From the NCBI GenBank assembly GCA_028284845.1, contig JANQQY010000110.1, forward strand, positions 1-7,244: 7,244 nt of DNA, given 5' to 3'. The notes under the pieces were generated by a model that did no database searches, was not told the DNA's origin, and was given only the letters and a program-made list of their open reading frames with translations. The stretch is from Spirochaetales bacterium (lineage in GTDB: Bacteria > Spirochaetota > Spirochaetia > DSM-27196 > SLST01). The translations under genes and the position numbers were made by a program. Within the stretch, counting starts at the first letter, position 1; every line of letters begins with the position of its first letter. Of this stretch, positions 1 to 5,948 are shown in pieces.

Positions 1-25
1 CCACGGCGGTCCGTAGCTTTCTCAT
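1..25 (-). CDS. 5' end of a further operon gene (partial, first 8 codons)
   Basis: An ATG at 25-23 overlaps the TGA stop of the ThuA-like gene (24-22) as ATGA, and the frame stays open to the left edge. The visible residues are MRKLRTAV, a basic start that would suit a signal peptide or membrane anchor, but eight residues do not identify a family. A strong GGAGG lies seven bases upstream of the ATG (33-37), ideally placed for a start here. The same four-base overlap occurs at two other junctions of this operon. The product is unknown. Confidence rests only on the start signal and the operon pattern. Confidence 0.6.
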
Positions 26-639
26 TCACGCGCCTCCAGGCGTGCGAGTAGCTCACCGACAAATCGACGGTAGGCGGGGTCTCGAAAGGTCCGGGCGCGA
101 TGCCCAGGGCTCGCATAGGCGAGCGCACCCCGCCCCACTGTTCGGACCCATGCGACGGGCTCACCGTTGGAGGAGGAGGCCACCACGGTGGCATCGGCTT
201 CTATCTCGTGCGTGTAGAGCTCGTCCACAAGTTCCACGGCAAGGTCGGGTCGCCCGGGTAGGCGAATCGATACGGGCCCGACCGGCCCATGGCCGGCAAA
301 TCTCCCGCCGATCAGGGCGGCGTAGGAATCGTCTCTCTTGAAGGATGCGGTGGTCGCATGCAGCGCGAGTACCCGTCCCCCATCTGCGAGGTAGGCGTTG
401 AGGGCGTGCACAAATCGAGCCGGAGCAGCTGGAGTTCGTTTGGCGTGGTAGTGGAGAACGAGGAGATCGGGACGGTGATGTTCGAGGTCCCGTTCGATCG
501 AATCGGGGCGGCTGACCCAGCAAAGCGTCGAGGCAGGAGTCACGTCGCGAAGCATGGCGGCAAGGGCGCGTCGCGATCGGCGGCCGGGGTGCGCGATGCC
601 CCACGAGAGGATCATCACGCGATCGAGAGGCTCGCTCAT
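22..639 (-). CDS. ThuA-like domain protein (class I glutamine amidotransferase-like fold)
   Basis: This 205-residue protein matches the ThuA family, named after a rhizobial trehalose/sucrose utilisation gene and often found near sugar-degradation genes; the reaction is not settled for most members. Seen here: a hydrophobic first strand (residues 8-13), an aspartate-containing LLVLHYH strand (58-65), GGRVLALHATTASF (87-100), LIGGRFAGH (109-117), VDELY (138-142), and the closing GRGALAYASPGH (169-180). These are the family landmarks in the usual order. The His-Pro-Ile-Thr segment that normally precedes the acidic DE-Y motif is not recognisable; the region reads LPGRPDLAVEL. There is no signal peptide, so it is probably cytoplasmic. 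I chose the ATG at 639-637, four bases after the upstream stop (646-644), with GGAG at 656-653, a rather long 13-base spacing. An upstream GTG at 669-667 lacks a better site. Family is fairly sure; substrate is unknown. Confidence 0.82.
   Translation of the reverse strand: MSEPLDRVMILSWGIAHPGRRSRRALAAMLRDVTPASTLCWVSRPDSIERDLEHHRPDLLVLHYHAKRTPAAPARFVHALNAYLADGGRVLALHATTASFKRDDSYAALIGGRFAGHGPVGPVSIRLPGRPDLAVELVDELYTHEIEADATVVASSSNGEPVAWVRTVGRGALAYASPGHRARTFRDPAYRRFVGELLARLEARE
33..37 (-). promoter_or_regulatory. Shine-Dalgarno of the left-edge gene
   Basis: The minus strand reads GGAGG, followed by seven bases and an ATG at 25-23. It lies inside the last codons of the ThuA-like gene. It is the best ribosome-binding site in the window and the main reason to call a gene at the left edge. 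Confidence 0.6.
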
Positions 640-643
640 CTGA

Positions 644-2350
644 CTATTCGATCTCCGCAATCTCACCACCTAATCGCGGCCAGAGCGTTACGTCGCGATT
701 CGCAGGCCGCCCATCGATGTGCGAGATAACCCAGGTGTCGGAATCGGCATCGAGGTCAAACTCGACCGACCGCCCATCCGGCAAATCGATCGAACCGGAC
801 TCGAGATCGACTGCGGAGATCGTCGCCTCGAGCCGACCAAGGAGGTCGATAGCGGCATCGTGATCGGCGGTTTCGACTGTCGGTTCGAGATAAAGAGTCG
901 CAGTGCTCCCGGTATCGGCGGCTGCAATCAACACCTTTCCGCCCGCATCGACAAAGACGCGCCAGAGATCACCAGACACGATCGGCTGCATCTCCTCCGG
1001 CACGACGAGCGGCGAGCGACCCACGGCAAACCGCTCAAGCACCCCCGTGTTGTTCCACGCCTCGTATGGGCCGCTGCCGCCGATTGAGATTAGCTCGGCG
1101 AGATCCTCGGCACCGTCGTCAAGGAAGAGTGTGATGGGGCGTGAGACGATCTGCGTCAGCCTGGGTCTGCCTGTCCCACCGGCGGAGAGCAAGAAGCCGT
1201 CGCCGGAAGAGTAGATCTCGGGCGAGGCGCCGGGACCGCGACCGATCTGGATGAACCATGAGTGCGGTCGATTGGCCGGGCGCGCCGCGATCGCCAACGT
1301 TTCGTCCGGAAGCCGGTAGGGCATGAGCGCGGCGTAGACCGCTTGATGTTCGTTGTTCTCAATCGGCCAGGTCTCACCGCCGAGGTTGGTCCAGGTTCGC
1401 ATCATCGAGGTATGCGGGTGATCGGTGAGATCGGTACGTCCGGCGCGGCTCCGTTGGCGGCGGTAGGGAGCGTATCGTCGGAAGGTGTGGGAGCTTACTG
1501 CGTACTCAAAGTTGATCCGATCGATCGCCTCACGGGCCGCGATTGCAACCGGCTCATCTGCAAACGCGTCCAACGTCAGCAACGCCATCAGCGTGTAGCC
1601 CATGTACGGTGTGCTGTTGAACTCATAGGCGCCCGCACGATCGATCTCGTGGATGTAGTCGACGAGCTTCTCGCGAAGACCGTTTGTCGCATTGTCGTGA
1701 ATGGGGTCTGTGCTTCCATGGCGAACGAGCCACTGATTCTTGAGGTAGCGACTGCCCTCGGTCATGAGAATGTGGTTTTCGGTCTCAGCGACAAGTCGAA
1801 GACTGCCGGGCACGGTGGTGATGAATCGGGCTCCTTCCTGATTCAGAAGCACGTTGAGCAGGTGGTCAGCGGTCTCCGGATAGAGCCGATCGGGATCGTC
1901 CCCGTAGTGGTAGAGAATCGCCGTGAGCGGGGGGAGCGAGAAATCGTAATCTCCCCGGGGACGAAGTGACCAGGTGCTGCCAATTCCCGCCCACGGTCTT
2001 GCAGCCTGCAGATAGGCGTTGACTTCCGGAATGTCGACGCCGAGGGCAAGCTTGGCCAGAATCACGCGAGGAGCGTTGACCTTCCCTTCCTCTTGCCACT
2101 CCGGAAGCTCTCTCGCGGCCCACTCCTCTACGAGGCTTCGCACCGGACCCGATTCGGGAATCCACTCCGACGGTCTTGACTCGTAGGGGAGGCGACTCGA
2201 TTGACCAGCCGGAACCGCAATCGTACCGAGCGGGAGCGCGGTCGCCGTGACGCGCGCCTCTCCCAGCAATGCGGTCGCCGCCGGTCGAAAGAGCGCGCAG
2301 GACGAGATGAGCACGGCGACGACTCCAACAACGAGCATGACTCTGATCAT
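644..2350 (-). CDS. predicted lipoprotein with alpha/alpha-toroid-like glycan-active fold
   Basis: The protein has 568 residues. Residues 1-18 are a lipoprotein signal: a hydrophobic run ending in ISSC, with Cys18 as the lipidation site and Ala at +2, so the mature protein should be membrane-anchored and face outward. Residues about 65-350 are helix-rich. They contain ETENHILMTEGSRYLKNQ (189-206), then aromatic and histidine patches such as YEFNSTPYMGY (242-252), HPHTSMMRTW (311-320) and WPIENNEHQ (328-336). Residues about 360-560 look beta-rich. A helical toroid followed by beta sheets, with a Glu-Asn-His motif, resembles the layout of polysaccharide lyases of the heparinase/chondroitinase kind, but I cannot name a family or substrate. 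A lyase or glycan-binding role is inference. The ATG (2350-2348) overlaps the NudC stop as ATGA and has GGAG seven bases upstream. The next gene is ThuA-like, which also suggests carbohydrate. Confidence 0.8.
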   Translation of the reverse strand: MIRVMLVVGVVAVLISSCALFRPAATALLGEARVTATALPLGTIAVPAGQSSRLPYESRPSEWIPESGPVRSLVEEWAARELPEWQEEGKVNAPRVILAKLALGVDIPEVNAYLQAARPWAGIGSTWSLRPRGDYDFSLPPLTAILYHYGDDPDRLYPETADHLLNVLLNQEGARFITTVPGSLRLVAETENHILMTEGSRYLKNQWLVRHGSTDPIHDNATNGLREKLVDYIHEIDRAGAYEFNSTPYMGYTLMALLTLDAFADEPVAIAAREAIDRINFEYAVSSHTFRRYAPYRRQRSRAGRTDLTDHPHTSMMRTWTNLGGETWPIENNEHQAVYAALMPYRLPDETLAIAARPANRPHSWFIQIGRGPGASPEIYSSGDGFLLSAGGTGRPRLTQIVSRPITLFLDDGAEDLAELISIGGSGPYEAWNNTGVLERFAVGRSPLVVPEEMQPIVSGDLWRVFVDAGGKVLIAAADTGSTATLYLEPTVETADHDAAIDLLGRLEATISAVDLESGSIDLPDGRSVEFDLDADSDTWVISHIDGRPANRDVTLWPRLGGEIAEIE

Positions 2351-3183
2351 GGTTTTGCTCCGTATCTCTCCACGAACCAACGAATGATCTTGCCCGAGAT
2401 ACTGACTTCGCTCGGCACATCAGGCAGCTCATCCGGGCCATACCACTCTGCATGGATGATCTCAGCGGGATCAGGGTCGATCTCGCCCGACAGGTAGCGG
2501 GCCGTGAATCCAAGCATCAGCGAGTGCGGAAACGGCCACGGCTGGCTGCCCCAATACTCGACATCGGTAACGCGAACTCGGACCTCTTCCCACACCTCCC
2601 GGACAACACACTCCTCAACCGACTCACCGGCCTCGACGAAACCGGCGAGGATGCTGTGAAACTGCCCCTTGAACCGGGGCGACTGGCCAAGGAGCAGCTT
2701 GCCGTCGCGAACAACGGCGACGATCATCGCGGGTGCAAGTCGAGGGTACTGTGTATGACCGCACTCGCAGCTCTTCGCAGCCTCAGTGGTCGCGACGATC
2801 GTCTTGCGTCCACACACGGGACAGAACTGCGTAGTTCGATCCCAGTCGAGGATCTGCATCGCTCTCCCCATGAGGCCGAAGTCAACATCGTTGAGAACGC
2901 CAAAGAGATTCCTGTAGGTTTCCAGCACAAGCGGGGCGGCCGGCTCATCGTGATCCGCCTCAACGCAGTAGACCGGGCGATCGTGAGAGAGGGCGATTTG
3001 GTGGATGGTGGCGTTCGGGATGAGATCCTCAGCCTGAAGTTCGGATACAAGGGGCAGCCGCACGGAGCCGTCGTGACGGTAAACAAGGGCCGACCCATCT
3101 CGCAGGCAGATCACGGGCGCGTGCGGCACGACGTCGTTTGTACCCTCAAGCCTGCGATAGAGGATGTGCGGGTCCGGTCTCAT
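2347..3183 (-). CDS. nudC: NAD(+)/NADH diphosphatase, NudC-type Nudix hydrolase
   Basis: NudC splits NAD(H) into NMN(H) and AMP and removes NAD caps from RNA 5' ends. This 278-residue protein has the family's three parts. The first is an N-terminal NADH-pyrophosphatase-like domain (about 15-110). The second is a zinc ribbon with CPVCG at 121-125 and CECG at 139-142. The third is a Nudix domain (about 150-275) with Nudix box 181-203, in which E187, R195, E196, E199 and E200 are kept. The NudC-specific motif SQPWPFP is complete (213-219). Two details differ from the usual: the second zinc pair is CxC, not CxxC, and the conserved glycine near the end of the Nudix box is Arg202. The ATG (3183-3181) overlaps the SDR stop as ATGA, with AAAGG ten bases upstream. 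A GTG ten codons earlier is less likely. The length fits the longer NudC proteins. Cytoplasmic. Confidence 0.93.
   Translation of the reverse strand: MRPDPHILYRRLEGTNDVVPHAPVICLRDGSALVYRHDGSVRLPLVSELQAEDLIPNATIHQIALSHDRPVYCVEADHDEPAAPLVLETYRNLFGVLNDVDFGLMGRAMQILDWDRTTQFCPVCGRKTIVATTEAAKSCECGHTQYPRLAPAMIVAVVRDGKLLLGQSPRFKGQFHSILAGFVEAGESVEECVVREVWEEVRVRVTDVEYWGSQPWPFPHSLMLGFTARYLSGEIDPDPAEIIHAEWYGPDELPDVPSEVSISGKIIRWFVERYGAKP
2358..2361 (-). promoter_or_regulatory. Shine-Dalgarno of the lipoprotein gene
   Basis: The minus strand reads GGAG seven bases before the ATG at 2350-2348. It decides the start in favour of this ATG over in-frame alternatives up to ten codons upstream, and it puts the lipoprotein signal peptide at the very N-terminus. 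Confidence 0.6.
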
Positions 3184-3983
3184 GTGACGGAAACCTTTGC
3201 GAGAGTTCGCCACAAGAGTCCGGGTGCGACGCCGCGGAGGACGACTCCCAACCAGAGTTTCGGTGTCATTGAGACGAGGAACTCGCGGCGCTTGCGGGCA
3301 ACGCCCCGGAGAATGGCCCGGGCCGACCGCTCCGGGCGATCGCCCGACTCCTGGTTCGCATCCATCTCGCCATGCTGCTCGCCCGTTGCGGTAACGGCGT
3401 GGTGGCTGATCTCCGTTCTGACGGCGCCCGGAAGCGCGATCGAGATATCGATGCCGAGCGGCCCAAGCTCTCCGCGGAGGGAATCGTAGAGGCCGTGAAG
3501 ACCGAGCTTCGCCGCGGCATATGCGGTCCGAAGGGGTGCAGGGATGCGAGCCACAACGCTTGAGATCGCAACCAGATGACCGGAGCCCTGGTGCGCCATC
3601 CGTGCGGCTACAAGCTGAGTCAGGCGCATGGTACCCAGGAGGTCTATCTCGATGACTCGTTCCAGCGCCTCAGGATCGCTCTCGAGGAAGAGCGCACGCT
3701 GGCTGATTCCGGCGTTGCTTACCAGGACATCAACGCCGCCATCAATCTCCCACGCGGTGTTGACGGCCTGGGAGAGCGCGCTCTTCTGAGCCAGATCAAG
3801 CTCGAGGGCGTGAACCGAACTGTAGTGCGATGCGAGCCGTTCCAAACGATCAACGCGACGGGCACTCGCAATGGTGACGACCCCCGCTTCGCCCAGATGG
3901 CGGACAAGGGCCTCACCAATTCCGGAGCTCGCGCCGGTGACCCAGACCCGCTTTCCAGCGAAGTACGACTGCCAACCCACCAT
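3180..3983 (-). CDS. short-chain dehydrogenase/reductase (classical SDR)
   Basis: This 267-residue NAD(P)-dependent oxidoreductase has a Rossmann fold. TGASSGIG (16-23) is the dinucleotide loop, ARR (41-43) after the second strand favours NADPH, and NAG (90-92) is structural. Ser142, Tyr155 and Lys159 form the catalytic set (ISS, then YAAAK), and PGAVRT (185-190) follows as in classical SDRs. The helix position that normally carries the catalytic Asn (N-x-x-G) reads IDLLGT, giving Asp114. The C-terminal tail (about 240-267) is hydrophobic with scattered basic residues and may sit at the membrane, as in DHRS7-like members. The substrate cannot be told. The ATG (3983-3981) shares one base with the upstream stop (TGATG), with GGGAG five bases upstream. 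A TTG one codon earlier is too close to that site. Confidence 0.92.
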   Translation of the reverse strand: MVGWQSYFAGKRVWVTGASSGIGEALVRHLGEAGVVTIASARRVDRLERLASHYSSVHALELDLAQKSALSQAVNTAWEIDGGVDVLVSNAGISQRALFLESDPEALERVIEIDLLGTMRLTQLVAARMAHQGSGHLVAISSVVARIPAPLRTAYAAAKLGLHGLYDSLRGELGPLGIDISIALPGAVRTEISHHAVTATGEQHGEMDANQESGDRPERSARAILRGVARKRREFLVSMTPKLWLGVVLRGVAPGLLWRTLAKVSVT

Positions 3984-5875
3984 CAATGCTCCCGGAACTC
4001 GTCACGCGTTGGTACGTCCGCCTTCGCCAGTGAACAGAGGACGTTGTCAGTGAGCGGCGTGATCTTTGCGATTCGGTTAGCCTGCCGCTCAACCATCCTC
4101 TCAAAGAGGTTCCGGACAAATCGGCCGTTCCCAAAGCTCTTGTCGCGTTCTTCGTAGAACGCCGTGAAGAGTCGTTTGATCGCGTTCTTGGCCGGACCGG
4201 TGAGGGTGAAGCTCGCGTTTCGCATAAAGAGGTCAAAGATCTGCAAGAGTTGTTTTGGTGTGTAGTGATCGAAGTAGAAGAACCGGTTGAAGCGGCTCTT
4301 GAGACCCGGGTTCGAGTTGATGAACTCCTTCATCTCGTCAGGGTATCCAGCTACGATGACCGCGAGCCGATCGCGGTAGTCCTCCATGCGCTTGAGGAGG
4401 GTATCGATCGCCTCCTGCCCAAAGTCCCGACCGTCCTTGTTCATCGCAAGCGTGTAAGCCTCGTCTATGAAGAGCACGCCGTCCATCGCCTCGTTAACCA
4501 GTTCATCGATCTTGATGGCGGTCTGACCCACGTAGCCGGCGACAAGCCCGGCGCGATCGGTCTCGATCAGGTGACCCTCCTCTAAGAGTCCAAGACACCG
4601 ATAGACCTTTCCCAGCAGGCGAGCGATCGTTGTCTTTCCGGTTCCCGGGGGTCCGTAAAACACCGCGTGAAGGCTGACAGGAGTAACCGGCATGCCGCGC
4701 TTCTCGCGCTCTTGTTGAACCTTCACCAGGTTCACAAAGGTTGTGATCTGCTCCTTGATCTTCCCCATGCCGATCAAGGCGTCGATCTTCTCCATGACCT
4801 CTTCCAGGGTCTCCTGCTTCTCCGCGTCACGATCCGGCTTACGGGTCCGGGCCTCCTTGCGATCCGCCTCCGCGTCCGCATCGGAGGTTGCAGCTTCGCC
4901 GTAGATGAGCGTTCGGACCTTCTCGATCGTTGATTCCCGCGAAGGATTAATCTCTCCATCTGCCTTGATCGTTACCTGTGAGAAGCTGTAGAAGACCGAT
5001 GCTACACGATCAAAGTGAGTGGTCTGTTCATCGTCGTCATAACGTTTAAGGTAGTTTAAACTCTTGAGAGAGCCGTTTACATTGCGAGCAGCCTTCTGAA
5101 TCTCGTTGTTGAACGTATGCCAGTGCGAGAGGATTGCCTTTCGGTGGTGTAGTGGCAGGCTGTCGTAACGGAAGAGATCTTCAACGAGGGCACGATCGTT
5201 CACGATTCGCTGTCGCAGAGGCATAAACACCATGGAGACGAAAAGTCGCGCTTCCTCCGAGATATCGGTCTCCGTCCTGAGGGAAATCGCCGTGAGCGCG
5301 AGGAGATCGTCGACCATCTGACGAAGGAAGGTTGGTTCGCCATTGAACTGCTTGTAGTCATTGATACTGACGTAGATCTTCTTGGCCTCAGTATGAAGGA
5401 AACCGAGGTTAGCCAGCCGCGACTCCGCATCCGATCGCTGCTCGCCGGTCTCCTCCACCGGTGCTTCGATCTTCTGGGTCAGATTCGCAATAAACGCATT
5501 AATCTGATTGATGTTGGTGACGGCGGTGAGCTCTACGGTGCTCTCGGACAGCCTGATCGTGATCCGGGTGGAGGAGTAGCCGCGCTTGGTCTCCACGGAT
5601 ACGACGTCGTCATAATCGAGCACCTCCGGTGGCCGCTTGCTCTTGCCGGAAATGAGGAACATCAACCGCAGGTCGGTGGTGCAGAGAAGCCCCGGAGCGC
5701 CTGACCCGGTCCCTGTGATACCAATACCCTGATAAAAGCCTTCAAGCACGTTCTCAACCTGCTCCGCCTCATCAAGGCTGCGCTCGAGCGTCGTGAGGAT
5801 GTTCTTTTTGAACGACACGTGTGTCCAGTTGGGTATCTGCTCGAGCTCAGCCGAGAGGTCCCTCACCATGGGCAT
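3983..5875 (-). CDS. PH-like / TerB-like / CbxX-CfxQ AAA+ ATPase
   Basis: This 630-residue, apparently cytoplasmic protein has three parts. Residues about 40-137 resemble a bacterial PH-like domain (YokE/bPH type): alternating strands with GLLCTTDLRLMFLI (62-75), then a DYDDVVSVE strand and a final helix. Residues about 183-325 are helical and TerB-like, with DISEEARLFVSM (204-215) and ADGEINPSRE (305-314). A charged linker (330-355) follows. Residues about 356-625 are a single CbxX/CfxQ AAA+ module: Walker A GPPGTGKT (408-415), pore loop AGLVAGYVGQT (442-452), Walker B VLFIDEAY (467-474), sensor-1 region VIVAGYPDEM (506-515), arginine-finger region SRFNR (527-531) and sensor 2 FGNGRFVRN (581-589). 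The class includes Rubisco activases, SpoVK and EccA, which act as hexameric protein remodelers. No Rubisco or ESX gene is near, so the client is unknown. It leads the operon. No clear Shine-Dalgarno precedes the ATG at 5875, nor the in-frame ATG at 5869. Confidence 0.9.
   Translation of the reverse strand: MPMVRDLSAELEQIPNWTHVSFKKNILTTLERSLDEAEQVENVLEGFYQGIGITGTGSGAPGLLCTTDLRLMFLISGKSKRPPEVLDYDDVVSVETKRGYSSTRITIRLSESTVELTAVTNINQINAFIANLTQKIEAPVEETGEQRSDAESRLANLGFLHTEAKKIYVSINDYKQFNGEPTFLRQMVDDLLALTAISLRTETDISEEARLFVSMVFMPLRQRIVNDRALVEDLFRYDSLPLHHRKAILSHWHTFNNEIQKAARNVNGSLKSLNYLKRYDDDEQTTHFDRVASVFYSFSQVTIKADGEINPSRESTIEKVRTLIYGEAATSDADAEADRKEARTRKPDRDAEKQETLEEVMEKIDALIGMGKIKEQITTFVNLVKVQQEREKRGMPVTPVSLHAVFYGPPGTGKTTIARLLGKVYRCLGLLEEGHLIETDRAGLVAGYVGQTAIKIDELVNEAMDGVLFIDEAYTLAMNKDGRDFGQEAIDTLLKRMEDYRDRLAVIVAGYPDEMKEFINSNPGLKSRFNRFFYFDHYTPKQLLQIFDLFMRNASFTLTGPAKNAIKRLFTAFYEERDKSFGNGRFVRNLFERMVERQANRIAKITPLTDNVLCSLAKADVPTRDEFREH
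3989..3993 (-). promoter_or_regulatory. Shine-Dalgarno of the SDR gene
   Basis: The minus strand reads GGGAG five bases before the ATG at 3983-3981. The adjacent TTG at 3986-3984 would leave only a two-base spacer, so the ATG is preferred. The site lies inside the end of the AAA+ gene, so coupling to the upstream gene is likely. Confidence 0.5.
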
Positions 5876-5880
5876 AGGGT

Positions 5881-5909
5881 ACTACATCATGGATCGATAC
5901 GCGTTCCAA
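5881..5909 (-). promoter_or_regulatory. candidate sigma70-type promoter of the six-gene operon
   Basis: Read on the minus strand: TTGGAA (5909-5904), a 17-base spacer, then TGTAGT (5886-5881). Each hexamer matches consensus at four of six positions, with ideal spacing. Transcription would begin about seven bases after the -10 box, at or next to the ATG (5875), which has no Shine-Dalgarno, so the message could be leaderless. This is pattern matching in a short intergenic region and may be chance. Confidence 0.3.
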
Positions 5910-5948
5910 GTCGGCTGTGCCTCTGCGCACGGCTGACAATCGGAACTC

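Noticed and set aside
1262..1969. Long open frame (235 codons) on the plus strand
   Set aside because: It lies wholly opposite the lipoprotein gene, has no recognisable domain or ribosome site, and is explained by the codon bias of the real gene.
2452..3489. 345-codon open frame on the plus strand
   Set aside because: It is antisense across both the NudC and SDR genes, which carry full family motifs; its product shows no domain and an odd composition.
5053..5062. AT-rich palindrome AGTTTAAACT in the AAA+ gene
   Set aside because: It falls in ordinary coding sequence (SLNYLKR) within the TerB-like part; a single ten-base palindrome could be chance.
1..5875. Tellurite-resistance or phage-defence island, because of the TerB-like segment
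   Set aside because: No TerC, TerD, TerY, nuclease, toxin or mobile gene is present, and the neighbours are metabolic enzymes.
3983..5875. Rubisco activase (CbbX) or EccA assignment for the AAA+ protein
   Set aside because: The AAA+ module is of that class, but the N-terminal half is different and no Rubisco or type VII secretion gene is near.
5912..5935. Direct repeat of CGGCTG with 18-base spacing in the divergent intergenic region
   Set aside because: Six bases is too short to support an operator call without comparative data.
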